Origin: Streptomyces sp. T12 | GTDB lineage: Bacteria; Actinomycetota; Actinomycetes; Streptomycetales; Streptomycetaceae | DNA: 64,000 nucleotides | Reading direction: 5' to 3' | NCBI RefSeq assembly: GCF_028736035.1 | Contig: NZ_CP117866.1 | Coordinates: 4,154,001 to 4,218,000, forward strand | Notes under the pieces: generated by a model | Told to the model about the DNA's origin: nothing | Databases searched by the model: none | Seen by the model: the letters and a program-made list of their open reading frames with translations, nothing else | Made by a program: the position numbers and the translations under genes | Part shown: one piece after another, positions 7,909 to 18,064 of the stretch | Layout: each line of letters begins with the position of its first letter | Position numbering within the stretch: the first letter of the stretch is position 1

Positions 7909-9123
7909 TCAGGCCTCGCGCACGCCCCGTCGCCACACCTCGCTGACCAGCGGCACCCCCGGCCGATAGGCCAGGTGCACATGGCTCGGTGCGTCGAGGA
8001 GGAGCAGGTCGGCGCGGGCGCCGGGGGTGAGGCGGCCGATGTCGTCGCGGCGGAGGGCCGCCGCGCCACCCGCCGTGGCCGACCAGACCGCCTCGTCCGG
8101 GGTCATCCCCATGTCCCGTACCGCGAGCGCGATGCAGAAGGGCACGGAGGAGGTGAAGGACGATCCCGGGTTGCAGTCGGTGGAGAGGGCGACGGTGACG
8201 CCCGCGTCGAGGAGGCGCCGGGCGTTCGGCCACTGGGCGCGGGTGGAGAACTCGGCGCCGGGGAGGAGGGTGGCGACGGTGTTGCCGCTCGCGAGGGCGT
8301 CCACGTCCGCGTCGGTGAGGTGGGTGCAGTGGTCGGCGCTGGCGGCGTCGAGTTCGACGGCCAGTTGGACGCCGGGGCCGTAGGTGAGCTGGTTGGCGTG
8401 GACGCGGGGGTGCAGGCCCTTGGCCTTGCCCGCCGTGAGGATCGCGCGGGCCTGGTCGCCGTCGAAGGCGCCCTTCTCGCAGAAGACGTCGATCCAACGG
8501 GCGTACGGGGCGCAGGCGTCGAGCATCTCACCGGTGACGAGGGCGACGTACGACGCCGGGTCCTCTGCGTAGTCCGGCGAGACGATGTGGGCGCCGAGGT
8601 AGGTGACCTCGTCGGTGTGGGCGGCGGCGATGCGCAGGGCCCGGGCCTCGTCCTCGACCGTCAGGCCGTAGCCGGACTTGGTCTCGAAGGTGGTGGTGCC
8701 CTGGTGCAGCGCCTCGCGGAGGTAACGGGTGAGGTTGGCTTCGAGTTCCTCGTCGCTGGCGGCTCGGGTGGCGGCGACGGTCGTACGGATGCCGCCCGCG
8801 CTGTACGGCCGCCCCGACATACGGGCGTTGAACTCCTGCGTCCGGTCGCCCGCGAAGACGAGGTGGGAGTGGGAGTCGACGAAGCCCGGGATGACCGCCC
8901 GGCCGCCTGCGTCGACCCGATTGTCAGTGGCGGGTGCTTTGCTTTGATCACCGGTCCACACGACGCGGTCGCCTTCGATGGCGACGGCCGCGTCCTGGAT
9001 CAGTCCGAGGGGGGATCCGTCACCTAGGGAGGGGTTGTTGGTGACCAGGGCGGCGATGTTGGTGATGAGCGTGCTTGCGGTGCTCGCGGAGTGGGCGGGG
9101 CTGACGGTCGTCGCGTTGCTCAT
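7909..9123 (-). CDS. hutI: Imidazolonepropionase
   Basis: This amidohydrolase opens the ring of 4-imidazolone-5-propionate to give N-formimino-L-glutamate, the third step of histidine breakdown. The 404 residues carry the metal-binding [11 protein letters not shown] near the N-terminus, [23 protein letters not shown] and the acidic ligand in STDCNPGSS, all family hallmarks. ATG 9123 is preceded by AAGGA at suitable spacing. An upstream in-frame ATG overlapping the hutF stop (near 9210) would add 29 disordered residues and is less likely. It is the last gene of a hutU - M20 hydrolase - hutF - hutI operon and ends back to back with the convergent ricin-lectin gene. Confidence 0.93.
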   Translation of the reverse strand: MSNATTVSPAHSASTASTLITNIAALVTNNPSLGDGSPLGLIQDAAVAIEGDRVVWTGDQSKAPATDNRVDAGGRAVIPGFVDSHSHLVFAGDRTQEFNARMSGRPYSAGGIRTTVAATRAASDEELEANLTRYLREALHQGTTTFETKSGYGLTVEDEARALRIAAAHTDEVTYLGAHIVSPDYAEDPASYVALVTGEMLDACAPYARWIDVFCEKGAFDGDQARAILTAGKAKGLHPRVHANQLTYGPGVQLAVELDAASADHCTHLTDADVDALASGNTVATLLPGAEFSTRAQWPNARRLLDAGVTVALSTDCNPGSSFTSSVPFCIALAVRDMGMTPDEAVWSATAGGAAALRRDDIGRLTPGARADLLLLDAPSHVHLAYRPGVPLVSEVWRRGVREA

Positions 9124-9206
9124 GGCGTCCTTGGTGGCCTGGTCGGCGGTGGGGTCGGGTTCGGGGGCGGATGCGGAGGCGGGCCGCTCGGGTGGGCGGC
9201 CGGGGG

Positions 9207-10556
9207 TCATCCGCGCAGGGCTGCGACGGCGTCCGCGAGGGCTTTCGGCACATCCGGTACGAGTGCGTGGACCCCGTCCCGTACGACGTGCCGACCACCC
9301 ACGACCGTATGCGACACGTCTGCTGCCGACGCAGCGAATACGGCCGTCTCGGCCCCGAGCCGCGGAAGCGGCCCTGCCGTCCTGACCGAGTCGAGCGCGA
9401 TCGTCGTGAGGTCGGCGCGTGCGCCGGGCTCGATCGTGCCCACGTCGTCCCAGCCGAGGGCCGCGTGGCCGTCGGCCGAGGCCGCCCGCAGGAGGGCCGC
9501 AGCCGTCCAGTGACCTCGGGTGCGGGTGTGCAGGCGCTCGTTGAGCTCCATCGCGCGCGCCTCTTCGAGCAGGTCGATGACGGCGTGGCTGTCGGAGCCG
9601 AGGGAGAGCGGGGAGCCCTCGTTCTGCAGGGCGACGGCCGGCCCGATGCCGTCCGCGAGGTCCCGTTCGGTGGTCGGGCACATACAGGTGCCGGTGCCGC
9701 TGCCACCGATCAGGGAGATGTCCTCGGCGGTGAGGTGGGTGTTGTGGACGCCGGTGGTGCGCGGTCCGAGCACGCCGTGCAGGGCGAGGAGCTGGGTGGG
9801 GGTGCAGCCGTGGACTTCCAGGCACGCCTCGTTCTCGGCGGTCTGCTCGGACAGGTGCACATGGAGCGGAGCCCGCCGCTCCTCGGCCCACCGCGCCACG
9901 GTCGCCAACTGGTCGGCGGGCACGGCCCGTACGGAGTGGATCGCCGCCCCGATCCGTGCGTGATCTCGGTCCTTGAGAACTGAACAGCGTTCGGCCCAGG
10001 ACTCGGCGTTCCCGTCGGAGAAGCGCAGCTGGTGGCTGTTGGGGGCCTGCCCGAAGCCGGAGGAGAGATAGGCGGTGTCGAGGAGGGTGATACGGATGCC
10101 GGCGTCGGCGGCGGCCGCGACGAGGGCCTCGCCCATCGCGTTCGGGTCGGCGTACGGGGTGCCGCCCGGGGCGTGGTGGACGTAGTGGAACTCGCCGACG
10201 GCGGTGATCCCCGCCAGCGCCATCTCGGCGTACACGGCGCGGGCGAGGGCGTGGTAGGTCTCCGGGGTCAGCCGGTCGGCGAACGAGTACATGACCTCGC
10301 GCCAGGTCCAGAAGGTGCCGGAGCCGACCTGGACGGTGCCCCGCAGGGCGCGGTGGAAGGCGTGCGAGTGGGCGTTGGCGAGCCCGGGGAGCGTGAGCCC
10401 GCGGAGGATCTCGGCGCCGGGGGGCGGGGCGGGGACGTCGGTCCGGACGGCGGTGATGCGGCCGTCGCTGACATCGAGGGCGACGCCCGGCTCGACGTGG
10501 GTGTCGAGCCAGGCGTGTTCCAGCCAGTAGGTACGGGTCTGCTGGGTGGGCGTCAC
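9207..10556 (-). CDS. hutF: Formimidoylglutamate deiminase
   Basis: This amidohydrolase removes ammonia from N-formimino-L-glutamate to give N-formyl-L-glutamate, marking the five-step variant of the Hut pathway rather than the HutG formiminohydrolase route. The 449-residue protein shows [13 protein letters not shown] (metal His pair), [17 protein letters not shown] and [16 protein letters not shown], as in HutF. It starts with GTG, overlapping the TGA of the upstream M20 gene by 4 bp, so translation is likely coupled. N-formylglutamate then needs a deformylase, and the upstream M20 hydrolase is the local candidate. Confidence 0.93.
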   Translation of the reverse strand: MTPTQQTRTYWLEHAWLDTHVEPGVALDVSDGRITAVRTDVPAPPPGAEILRGLTLPGLANAHSHAFHRALRGTVQVGSGTFWTWREVMYSFADRLTPETYHALARAVYAEMALAGITAVGEFHYVHHAPGGTPYADPNAMGEALVAAAADAGIRITLLDTAYLSSGFGQAPNSHQLRFSDGNAESWAERCSVLKDRDHARIGAAIHSVRAVPADQLATVARWAEERRAPLHVHLSEQTAENEACLEVHGCTPTQLLALHGVLGPRTTGVHNTHLTAEDISLIGGSGTGTCMCPTTERDLADGIGPAVALQNEGSPLSLGSDSHAVIDLLEEARAMELNERLHTRTRGHWTAAALLRAASADGHAALGWDDVGTIEPGARADLTTIALDSVRTAGPLPRLGAETAVFAASAADVSHTVVGGRHVVRDGVHALVPDVPKALADAVAALRG

Positions 10557-11770
10557 GTGCAGGCCAGTCCTTCCAGTACGTCGGCGAGGGCGATGACTCC
10601 GGCCACGCAGTCGTCCTCGGCGGCGAACTCGGCCGGGGAGTGCGAGACGCCCGTGGGGTTGCGTACGAACAGCATGGCGGTCGGGATGGTCCCGGAGAGG
10701 ATTCCGGCGTCGTGTCCCGCCCCGGTACCCAGGACGGGGACGGTGATGTCGGAGTCCTTGCCCAGGATGCGGGCCAGTTCGTCGCGCAGGGCATGGTCGA
10801 ACTCGACGACGGGCGTGAAGGACTCACGGACGATGTCGAGGTCGATGCCGTGGGCCGTCGCGTACTCCCGGGCCGCCTTCTCGATGCCGCCGACGACGGT
10901 GTCGAGGCTCGTCTGGTCTTCGGCCCGGGAGTCGAGCCAGCCGCGTACCAGGGAGGGGATGGCGTTGACGCCGTTCGGCTCGACGGAGATCTTGCCGAAG
11001 GTGGCGACGGCACCGGCGAGTTGCGCCTCCCGGCGGGCGGCGAGCACGGTCTCGGCGTACGCGAGCATGGGGTCGCGCCGGTCCACGAGCCGCGTGGTGC
11101 CCGCGTGATTGGCCTCGCCCCGGAAGTCGAACCGCCACCGGCCGTGCGGCCAGATGGCGCTGGCGATGCCGACCCGGTCGCCGGACAGGTCCAGGGCACG
11201 GCCCTGCTCGACGTGCAGCTCGACGAAGGCACCGATGCGGGCGAGCCGCTCCGGATCGGCGCCGATGGCCTCGGGGTCGTACCCCGCGGCCTCCATGGCC
11301 CGGGGCAGGCTGACTCCGTCCCCGTCGGTCAGCCTGTGGGCGTTCTCGACGGTGAGCTGCCCGGCGGCGAGCCGTGACCCGACACAGGCGAGCCCGAACC
11401 GGGCGCCTTCTTCGTCACCGAAGTTGACGATGGCGAGGGGCTTGGCGAAGTCCACACCCCTGCCCCGCAGTTCATCGAGGGCGGCGAAGGACGACACCAC
11501 TCCGAGGGGCCCGTCGAAGGCACCCCCGTCCGGCACGGAGTCGAGATGCGACCCGGTGACGACGGCGTCCCCGGCAGCGGGGTCCCCGGCCCAGGCCCAC
11601 TGATTCCCGTTCCGGTCGACCTCGTAGGCAAGCCCGCGAGCTTCGGCCTGCTCCTTGAACCAGGCCCGGCAGTCGAGGTCGGCGCCGGTCCAGGCGAAGC
11701 GGCGGTAGCCGCCGGAGGCGGAGCTGCGGCCGATCGGCAGCAACTCCGCCCACATGCTGTGGAAGGTCAC
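10553..11770 (-). CDS. M20-family amidohydrolase (allantoate / N-carbamoyl amino acid hydrolase type)
   Basis: The 405-residue metallohydrolase has the two-metal site of the AllC/N-carbamoyl-L-amino acid hydrolase group: [41 protein letters not shown], a lid/dimer region with [11 protein letters not shown], and GAGHDAGIL near the C-terminus. Family members cleave N-carbamoyl or ureido groups from amino acids. Here it sits between hutU and hutF with 4-bp overlaps on both sides, exactly where an N-formylglutamate deformylase would be needed to finish the pathway. I infer that this enzyme may do that job. Allantoate amidohydrolase is the usual database name and remains possible. Confidence 0.85.
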   Translation of the reverse strand: MTFHSMWAELLPIGRSSASGGYRRFAWTGADLDCRAWFKEQAEARGLAYEVDRNGNQWAWAGDPAAGDAVVTGSHLDSVPDGGAFDGPLGVVSSFAALDELRGRGVDFAKPLAIVNFGDEEGARFGLACVGSRLAAGQLTVENAHRLTDGDGVSLPRAMEAAGYDPEAIGADPERLARIGAFVELHVEQGRALDLSGDRVGIASAIWPHGRWRFDFRGEANHAGTTRLVDRRDPMLAYAETVLAARREAQLAGAVATFGKISVEPNGVNAIPSLVRGWLDSRAEDQTSLDTVVGGIEKAAREYATAHGIDLDIVRESFTPVVEFDHALRDELARILGKDSDITVPVLGTGAGHDAGILSGTIPTAMLFVRNPTGVSHSPAEFAAEDDCVAGVIALADVLEGLACT

Positions 11771-13431
11771 GCGTCGTCACCTTCGCGCATCGGGACACGG
11801 ACACCGCGCTCGTCGGCGACCGACTCCGCGATGTCGTAGCCCGCGTCCACGTGCCGGATGACGCCCATGCCGGGGTCGTTGGTGAGCACCCGGCGGATCT
11901 TCTCCCCGCCGAGCTTCGTGCCGTCGGCCACCGTCACCTGCCCGGCGTGGATCGACCGCCCCATGCCGACGCCACCCCCGTGGTGGAGGGAGACCCAGGA
12001 GGCACCCGAAGCCACGTTCACCATGGCGTTCAGCAGCGGCCAGTCGGCGATCGCGTCGGAGCCGTCGAGCATGGACTCGGTCTCGCGGTAGGGAGAGGCC
12101 ACCGAACCGCAGTCCAGGTGGTCGCGCCCGATCGCCAGCGGTGCGGCCAGCTCGCCGCTCGCCACCATGTCGTTGAACCGCTCGCCCGCCTTGTCCCGCT
12201 CCCCGTAGCCGAGCCAGCAGATGCGCGCGGGCAGCCCCTGGAAGTGCACCCGCTCCCCCGCCATCTTGATCCAGCGGGCCAGGGACTCGTTCTCCGGGAA
12301 CAGCTCCAGGATCGCCTTGTCGGTCTTGGCGATGTCGGCCGGGTCGCCGGAGAGGGCGGCCCACCGGAACGGGCCCTTGCCCTCGCAGAAGAGGGGGCGG
12401 ATGTAGGCGGGGACGAAGCCCGGGAAGGCGAACGCCCGCTCGTAACCGGCGAGTTGGGCCTCACCCCGGATCGAGTTGCCGTAGTCGAAGACCTCGGCAC
12501 CGGCGTCCATGAAGCCGACCATGGCCTCGACGTGCTGGGCCATCGACTCGCGGGCCTTGGTGGTGAAGCCCGCCGGGTCCTTGGCGGCGGCGTCCGCCAT
12601 GTCCTCGAAGTCGACGCCCAGCGGCAGGTACGCGAGCGGGTCGTGCGCCGAGGTCTGGTCGGTGACGATGTCGATGGGGGCGCCCATGGCGAGGAGCTGC
12701 GGGAGCAGTTCCGCCGCGTTGCCGAGGACGCCGATGGAGAGGGGGCGGCGGGCGTCACGGGCCTCTACGGCCAGCTGCAGCGCGTGGTCGAGCGAGTCGG
12801 CCTTCACGTCCAGGTAGCGGTGCTCGATGCGCCGCTCGATGGCGCGCGGGTCGCAGTCGATACAGATCGCGACACCGTCGTTCATGGTCACGGCGAGCGG
12901 CTGGGCGCCGCCCATGCCGCCGAGACCGGCGGTGAGGGTGATCGTCCCGGCGAGGGTGCCGTCGAACTTCTTCGCGGCGACGGCGGCGAAGGTCTCGTAC
13001 GTGCCCTGGAGGATGCCCTGGGTGCCGATGTAGATCCAGGAGCCGGCCGTCATCTGGCCGTACATGGTGAGGCCGAGGGCCTCCAGGCGGCGGAACTCCT
13101 CCCAGTTGGCCCAGTCGCCGACGAGGTTGGAGTTGGCGATGAGGACGCGCGGGGCCCACTCGTGGGTCTGCATGACGCCGACGGGGCGACCGGACTGGAC
13201 CAGCATGGTCTCGTCCTGCTTCAGCGTCCTCAGCGTGCGGACCATCGCGTCGAAGGAGCGCCAGTCGCGGGCCGCCTTGCCGGTGCCGCCGTAGACGACG
13301 AGCTTGTCGGGGTGCTCGGCGACCTCGGGGTCGAGGTTGTTCTGCAGCATCCGCAGGGCGGCTTCCTGCTGCCATCCCAGGGCACTCAGTTCCGTACCGC
13401 GCGGCGCTCGGACGGGGCGGGGTCCTGACAT
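11767..13431 (-). CDS. hutU: Urocanate hydratase
   Basis: Urocanase adds water to urocanate, with NAD+ as electrophile, to give imidazolonepropionate. The 554 residues match the normal family length. Visible motifs are [15 protein letters not shown] (N-terminal), [31 protein letters not shown] in the NAD-binding core, the conserved Cys/Arg segments around [12 protein letters not shown], and [27 protein letters not shown] near the C-terminus. I place the start at ATG 13431 because GGGAGGC lies just upstream. The frame is open a little further. It is the first gene of the hut operon and overlaps the next gene by 4 bp. The canonical histidine ammonia-lyase gene is not adjacent. Confidence 0.95.
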   Translation of the reverse strand: MSGPRPVRAPRGTELSALGWQQEAALRMLQNNLDPEVAEHPDKLVVYGGTGKAARDWRSFDAMVRTLRTLKQDETMLVQSGRPVGVMQTHEWAPRVLIANSNLVGDWANWEEFRRLEALGLTMYGQMTAGSWIYIGTQGILQGTYETFAAVAAKKFDGTLAGTITLTAGLGGMGGAQPLAVTMNDGVAICIDCDPRAIERRIEHRYLDVKADSLDHALQLAVEARDARRPLSIGVLGNAAELLPQLLAMGAPIDIVTDQTSAHDPLAYLPLGVDFEDMADAAAKDPAGFTTKARESMAQHVEAMVGFMDAGAEVFDYGNSIRGEAQLAGYERAFAFPGFVPAYIRPLFCEGKGPFRWAALSGDPADIAKTDKAILELFPENESLARWIKMAGERVHFQGLPARICWLGYGERDKAGERFNDMVASGELAAPLAIGRDHLDCGSVASPYRETESMLDGSDAIADWPLLNAMVNVASGASWVSLHHGGGVGMGRSIHAGQVTVADGTKLGGEKIRRVLTNDPGMGVIRHVDAGYDIAESVADERGVRVPMREGDDA

Positions 13432-13482
13432 GGTCTGCCTCCCAGCGGACTGTGACTGCGAACTGTTGAGGTTGATATTCAC

Positions 13483-13511
13483 ATCCTGACTTCCTGAATA
13501 GAGCTAGTCAA
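13483..13511 (-). promoter_or_regulatory. Putative promoter of the hut operon
   Basis: On the minus strand TTGACT (13506-13511) and CAGGAT (13483-13488) are separated by 17 bp, a good fit to a housekeeping sigma promoter. It would start transcription near 13476 and leave a leader of about 45 nt before hutU. The segment TATTGAC followed by CTATTCAG also occurs, with different spacing, in the control region at 20389-20406. Confidence 0.6.
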
Positions 13512-13592
13512 TACGTTCGCGGGCCAGCGCTCGCGCGTCACGGATGTTTGGCTGGATGCATGGGCTCGGACAACGACACGACGGGGGATGTT

Positions 13593-15044
13593 GTGGACCA
13601 CGGAGTGAGCAGTGCAGTGGGCAGCGGAGTGGATGGCGGAGCAGGCACCGGCGCAGGCATCGGTACGGGCAACCGATTCCAGATACCGGCGCATGACGCC
13701 GCCCGGGTGACCCGGCGGGACGAGGCCGTGCGGGCCGCCGTGGAGCAAGGGCTGCTGGGGCCCGGCTCCCCCATCGTCGGCCTGCTCGACGTCACCGGCA
13801 TCCGGGAGTCGGCGGCGGCGCTGCGGGCGGCGTTCGACGCGGTCGTGGCGCCGGGCACGCCCGTACTGCACGCCTTCGCGGTGAAGGCGACCCCACTGGT
13901 GCCGGTCCTGCGGCTGCTGCGCGAGGAGGGCATCGGCGCGGAGGTGGCGAGCCCGGGTGAGCTGGCGTTGGCGCGGGCGGCGGGGCTGCGCCCGGAGGCG
14001 ACGGTTCTGGACTCGCCCGCCAAGACGCCGGCCGAGCTGCGCGAGGCGCTGGCGCTGGGCATCGCCGTCAACGCGGACAACCCTCAGGAGCTGGACCGCA
14101 TCGACGGCCTCGTCCGGTCCGCCGCCAGCCGCTCCCCGCTCGGACTCCGGGTGAACCCGCAGGTCGGCGGGGGTTCCATCGAGGCGACGTCCACGGCCAC
14201 GGCGACCTCGAAGTTCGGAGTGGCGCTGCGTGACGAGGGGGCGCGGGAGTGGGTCGTACGGGCGTACCAGGACCGCCCGTGGCTGACCCGGTTGCACGCG
14301 CACACCGGCTCGCAGGGCATCCCGCTGGCGCTGATGGCCCAGGGGGTCGCGGAGGCGTACGCGCTCGCCGAGGAGATCAACCGGCGGATCGGGCGGCGGC
14401 AGATCGACACGCTCGACATCGGCGGCGGGCTGCCGGTGAACTTCTCCTCGGACGCGACGACACCGACGTACGCGCAGTACGCGCGGCTGCTGCGCGAGAC
14501 GGTGCCGGGGCTGTTCGACGGGCGGTACGGGCTGGTCACGGAGTTCGGGCGCTCGCTCCTCGCCAAGCACGGGACGGTCGTGGCCCGGGTCGAGTACGCC
14601 AAGAGTGCGGGCGGCCGGCCGGTGGCGGTCACGCACGCGGGCGTGCAGGTCGCCACGCGCACGGTGTACGCGCCGGGGAGCTGGCCGCTGAGGATCGCCG
14701 CGTACGACGGCAAGGGGCGCCCGAAGGAGGGCCCGGCCGTGGTGCAGGACGTGGCCGGGCCGGCCTGCTTCTCGGGCGACCTGCTGGCCGAGGGGTGCGC
14801 CCTGCCGTTGCTGGAGCAAGGGGACTACGCGGCGGCGGTGGACACGGGGGCGTACTACTTCGCGCACCACTACGCGTACAACTCCCTTGCCCGGCCCGGC
14901 GTTTACGGCTTCGCTCCGGACGAGGCCGGGGGCATCGCCTTCGCGACCGTGCGCGAGCCGCAGTCGCTCGACGAGATCGTGGCCGAATCCGGAGGGGCGC
15001 ACGCGGCATCGCTCACCACCCTGCCCGCACGGAAGCGCCGTTGA
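13593..15044 (+). CDS. PLP-dependent decarboxylase-like protein (LysA/ornithine decarboxylase fold type III)
   Basis: This is an alanine-racemase-fold PLP enzyme related to diaminopimelate decarboxylase. FAVKATPLVPVLRLL carries the PLP lysine, EVASPGELALA follows, and then SKFGVA, LHAHTGSQ, LDIGGGLPVNF (phosphate loop), VTEFGRSLLAKHG and GPACFSGDLLAEG (C-terminal active-site Cys region, CxSxD-like). The N-terminus is low-complexity Gly/Thr. TTG 13548, ATG 13560 and GTG 13593 are all possible starts. I favour GTG 13593 because GGGGGA precedes it. The C-terminal half is shorter than true LysA, so the substrate is uncertain. It diverges from the hut operon, but nothing else links the two. Confidence 0.75.
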   Translation: MDHGVSSAVGSGVDGGAGTGAGIGTGNRFQIPAHDAARVTRRDEAVRAAVEQGLLGPGSPIVGLLDVTGIRESAAALRAAFDAVVAPGTPVLHAFAVKATPLVPVLRLLREEGIGAEVASPGELALARAAGLRPEATVLDSPAKTPAELREALALGIAVNADNPQELDRIDGLVRSAASRSPLGLRVNPQVGGGSIEATSTATATSKFGVALRDEGAREWVVRAYQDRPWLTRLHAHTGSQGIPLALMAQGVAEAYALAEEINRRIGRRQIDTLDIGGGLPVNFSSDATTPTYAQYARLLRETVPGLFDGRYGLVTEFGRSLLAKHGTVVARVEYAKSAGGRPVAVTHAGVQVATRTVYAPGSWPLRIAAYDGKGRPKEGPAVVQDVAGPACFSGDLLAEGCALPLLEQGDYAAAVDTGAYYFAHHYAYNSLARPGVYGFAPDEAGGIAFATVREPQSLDEIVAESGGAHAASLTTLPARKRR

Positions 15045-15095
15045 CGAACGCCGACGCGCCACACACGATCAACTGAAAGGACCTCGAGGTCTGGG

Positions 15096-15667
15096 CTACA
15101 ACAGCGCCGCAGTGCTGCGGCGGGCCCCGCCCGGGGCAGCGTCGCCCGCCGCGATGCCCGTACCGCGGTACGCCCGGACCGTGTTGCCCGCCGGCCGGCC
15201 ACCCCGTTCGTCGAGCCAGTCCACCCGCACCCACAGCAGCGCGTTCTCGGCCCGCTCCCGCCGTCCGAGCCATGCGGCCTTGAGCCTGAGCCCCGCCCCG
15301 CACCCCGCCAGCAGCATCCCGCCCGCCGTCGGCACGGCGAACGCACTGCCCAGCGCAGCGACGAACGTCAACAGCAACCACCAGCGGTGGCCCGGCGCCA
15401 GTTGCGGACGGTCACCGCGCGGTCCTGGAGCACGTCGTGCTTGCCGGCGCGGGCCAATGTGATGTAGCGCCTCCGGCGTACGTACGCGATCACGGCCGTC
15501 GCGATGATGAACAGCGCGGCCCCGGCCAGCACCCCGATCCGTCGCCCGGTAAGTCCCGGCACCAGCACACCGATGCTCGCCGCGAACGCCCCGAGCCACC
15601 ACAACGGAGCCGCCCCGGCCCGTACAACGACGGCCACCCGGGCCAACCCCTGACCTCCGCGCGCCAC
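15096..15667 (-). pseudogene. Small membrane protein gene broken by a one-base frameshift
   Basis: Translation from GTG 15667 (GGAGG 8 nt upstream) gives two membrane helices (PLWWLGAFAASIGVLVPGL and IGVLAGAALFIIATAVIAYV). A basic stretch (RRRRYITLARAGKHDVLQDRAV) and NWRRAT follow, and then a stop. Shifting frame near 15380-15390 continues smoothly into HRWWLLLTFVAALGSAFAVP, a second hydrophobic pair and a soluble tail ending RSTAALL. One missing C in the CCACC run would restore a protein of about 190 residues. It is either a recent pseudogene or a sequencing error. The product looks like an actinobacterial four-helix membrane protein of unknown function. Confidence 0.7.
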
Positions 15668-15954
15668 GTTCCGCCTCCTCGCCGTCCTGGCACAGTTCTG
15701 TCGGCCGCGCACACTAACGAGCAAAGGTGAGACGAGTCTGAGAGCGACAGCCAAAGAACCACTGGGCCACCGCACGCACAGAGACTTCGAGGTCTGACGG
15801 AAACAGGCAAGCCGAACACGCGTTCTCTGATTCACCGATTGGGGTGGCGAGGGCGAGATCACGGTGCGGGAGTTCGAGTGTCGTACGTACGGTCTCACAG
15901 TGGAAGTCGGGGGATCCGGCCGAGTGACAGTCGATCGCGGGGCGAGGTGACGGC

Positions 15955-17157
15955 ATGGAGGCGGCGAAGGAAGCGGACGTGGCTGGGCTTGCTCGGTTTA
16001 CGTACCGGCTGCGGGTGTCGTCTACCGCCCAGGCGGGGTTGCTCGCAGAGTGGGGCCGGTGCCGGTGGGTCTGGAACGAGTGCGTCGCCCGATCCAAGAA
16101 GGCCCGCGCCGACGGGGAGGAGTGCGGACCAGCCCGACTAGATCGAATGCTGACCGAAGCACGCGCGATCACGCCCTGGCTGACCAGGGGCGCCAGCGTG
16201 CCACAGCAGCAGATGATCCGCGACTTCGGCAAGTCGCGTGCCAAGGCCCTGAAGGACATCAAGAACCGCCTACCGGTCAGGCAACGGGCGGGAATGCCAC
16301 GTCACAAGAAGAAGCACGAGGCTGATCCCAGCCTGAACTACACACGGCTCGGGTTCCGGCTGAAGGACGGTCAGATACACCTGGCGGGCGGCATCGTCCT
16401 GACCGTGGTGTGGTCGCGTGATCTGCCCTCCGAGCCCTCGTCGGTACGGGTGTACCGGGACAGTCTCGGCCACTGGTACGCCTCGTTCGTCGTCCCTGCC
16501 GAAGTCGAGCCGCTGCCCGCCACGGGCAGAGCGCTCGGTGTGGACTGGGGCGTGGTGGAAACCGCGACAACCACCAGTGACGCCCACGACCTGCCGCACG
16601 CCGAACACGGCAGGAAGGCCAAGGCCAAGCTGTCCCGGTACGACCAGATGATGGCCCGCCGCAAACCGAAGAAGGGACAGGCCGCCTCCAAGGGCTACCG
16701 CGAGGCGCAACGGTGGCGGGCGAAGACGTACCAGAAGATCGCCCGGCAGCGGCAGGACGCAGCCCGCAAGTGGGCGAAGAAGGTCGTGCGTGACCACGAC
16801 GCCATCGCGGTTGAGGACTTTCGGCCGAAGTTCCTCGCCAGGACCAGCATGGCGCGCAAGGCGGCCGACGCCGCGATCGGCACGACGAAGAAGGCCCTGA
16901 TCGAGATGGGGCGCAAGCACGGGCGGGATGTGCGCCTCGTTCATCCCGCGCACACCACAATGGACTGCGGACGGTGCGGAGCGAGAACCAAGCACGCCCT
17001 GCCGCTGTCGGAACGCACCTACACCTGCACCACCTGCGGACTAGTGTCCCCTAGGGACAAGAACTCCGCCCGTGTGATGCTCGTCCGGGCAGGTCTGGCC
17101 CCGGCTGGTGTCGAGGGCGTAAGACCCCCTGGAGCGCTTCTCCAGGAGGCCGCCTGA
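15955..17157 (+). CDS. tnpB: RNA-guided endonuclease TnpB
   Basis: The 400-residue protein is a full-length TnpB. The wedge/REC part occupies the first 185 residues (YRLRVSSTAQAGLLAEWGRCRWVWNECVA at 17-45, FGKSRAKALKDIKN). The split RuvC nuclease has all three acidic residues: D197 (LGVDWGVV), E287 (IAVEDF) and D368 (RDKNSARVML). The zinc knuckle has Cys at 338, 341, 358 and 361. It should cut DNA next to a transposon-adjacent motif, guided by an RNA from the element's right end. The start has GAGGTGA just upstream. The intact active site says the gene is not decayed. Confidence 0.93.
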   Translation: MEAAKEADVAGLARFTYRLRVSSTAQAGLLAEWGRCRWVWNECVARSKKARADGEECGPARLDRMLTEARAITPWLTRGASVPQQQMIRDFGKSRAKALKDIKNRLPVRQRAGMPRHKKKHEADPSLNYTRLGFRLKDGQIHLAGGIVLTVVWSRDLPSEPSSVRVYRDSLGHWYASFVVPAEVEPLPATGRALGVDWGVVETATTTSDAHDLPHAEHGRKAKAKLSRYDQMMARRKPKKGQAASKGYREAQRWRAKTYQKIARQRQDAARKWAKKVVRDHDAIAVEDFRPKFLARTSMARKAADAAIGTTKKALIEMGRKHGRDVRLVHPAHTTMDCGRCGARTKHALPLSERTYTCTTCGLVSPRDKNSARVMLVRAGLAPAGVEGVRPPGALLQEAA

Positions 17158-17196
17158 GCCAGGAATCCCCCTCATCTGCGAGAGGGAGCAGTCAAT
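15955..17196 (+). mobile_element. tnpB-only IS200/IS605-type element (left end not identified)
   Basis: The element holds one gene, tnpB, and no tnpA. The right end is recognisable. After the tnpB stop, GGAATCCCCCTC, a small hairpin (CCCTC 17169-17173 with GAGGG 17182-17186) and GAGCAGTCAA match the usual IS605-group right-end style. The element appears to stop at about 17195, right on the TGA of the convergent rpiR gene, which it leaves intact. I could not find a matching left-end hairpin in 15668-15954. Movement would need a TnpA from elsewhere. Confidence 0.75.
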
Positions 17197-18064
17197 CGAC
17201 GAACAGCCCCCGCTTGGCCGCCCGCGCGTCGAACTCCTCCAGCCGCGCCTGCGCGTCCGGCAGGTCGTCGCACATCGCCTCCAGCAGGACCCGGCCCAGC
17301 AGCATCGGCGCGCACGCCGTGTCGAAGGCGAGGCCCGTGCCGACGGCGGCGGGCAGCAGCAGGTCGGAGACCTTGGCGACCGGCGCGAAGGCCGAGTCCG
17401 CCACCGTCACCACCGTCAGCCCGGCCTCCTTGGCGTACGCCAGGGTGTCCACGACCTCGCGCGGGTGCCGGGGCAGCGCGAAGCAGAGCAGGGCCGTCGC
17501 GCCGGCCCGTACGGCGGCGTCGATACGGTCGTGGATCATCGTGCCGCCCTCGTGCAGCAGCCGTACGTCCGGGTGCACCTTGGCGGCGAAGTAGGAGAAG
17601 CCGTATGCCTGGGAGGCCGCGGCCCGCAGCCCGAGCACGGGTAGCGGACGCGAGGCCGCGAGCAGCCGCCCCGCCTTCTGCACCGGGCGCGGGTCGGCCA
17701 GCACCTCCGCCAGGTGCCGGAGGTTCTCGATCTCGGCCTCGACGGCCTGCTGGTACTCGTTGTACGAGCCGGCGTCCGGGGCCTGCTCCACGGGCGCGAC
17801 CTCGCGCAGGTGCTTGCGCAGCGCCGGGTAGCCGTCGAAGCCGAGGGCGACGGCGAAGCGGGTCACGGAGGGCTGGCTGACCCCGGCCAGTTCGGCCAGT
17901 TCCACGCTGGACAGGAACGGCACGTCGGCGGCCTGCCGCACCATGCTGTGCGCGATGCGCCGCTGGGTCGGGGTGAGCCGGTGGCCCTCGAAGAGCGCCT
18001 GGAGCCGCGCGGCGGGGCTGTCCGTCCCGTGCGCCGACCCGTTCGTGTTCCTGTCCGCGCTCAT
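17192..18064 (-). CDS. MurR/RpiR-family transcriptional regulator with SIS domain
   Basis: The 290-residue protein has an N-terminal HTH_6 (about 18-100: LTPTQRRIAHSMVRQAADVPFLSSVELAELAGVSQPSVTRFAVALGF) and a C-terminal SIS sugar-isomerase-like ligand domain (about 130-275, with VLGLRAAASQAYGFSYFAAKV and HPREVVDTLAYAKEAGLTVV). Its ATG overlaps the stop of the lyase gene by 4 bp (ATGA), so regulator and lyase are made together. It is the obvious candidate to control the lyase and the divergent ABC importer. The natural ligand is unknown. Regulators of this type can sense phosphosugars or amino-acid-derived metabolites. Confidence 0.88.
   Translation of the reverse strand: MSADRNTNGSAHGTDSPAARLQALFEGHRLTPTQRRIAHSMVRQAADVPFLSSVELAELAGVSQPSVTRFAVALGFDGYPALRKHLREVAPVEQAPDAGSYNEYQQAVEAEIENLRHLAEVLADPRPVQKAGRLLAASRPLPVLGLRAAASQAYGFSYFAAKVHPDVRLLHEGGTMIHDRIDAAVRAGATALLCFALPRHPREVVDTLAYAKEAGLTVVTVADSAFAPVAKVSDLLLPAAVGTGLAFDTACAPMLLGRVLLEAMCDDLPDAQARLEEFDARAAKRGLFVD

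Noticed and set aside
7909..11232. A 1107-residue open frame on the minus strand
   Set aside because: It runs through hutF and part of the M20 gene in a non-coding frame and only its last 404 residues (hutI) are real. High GC leaves long chance frames.
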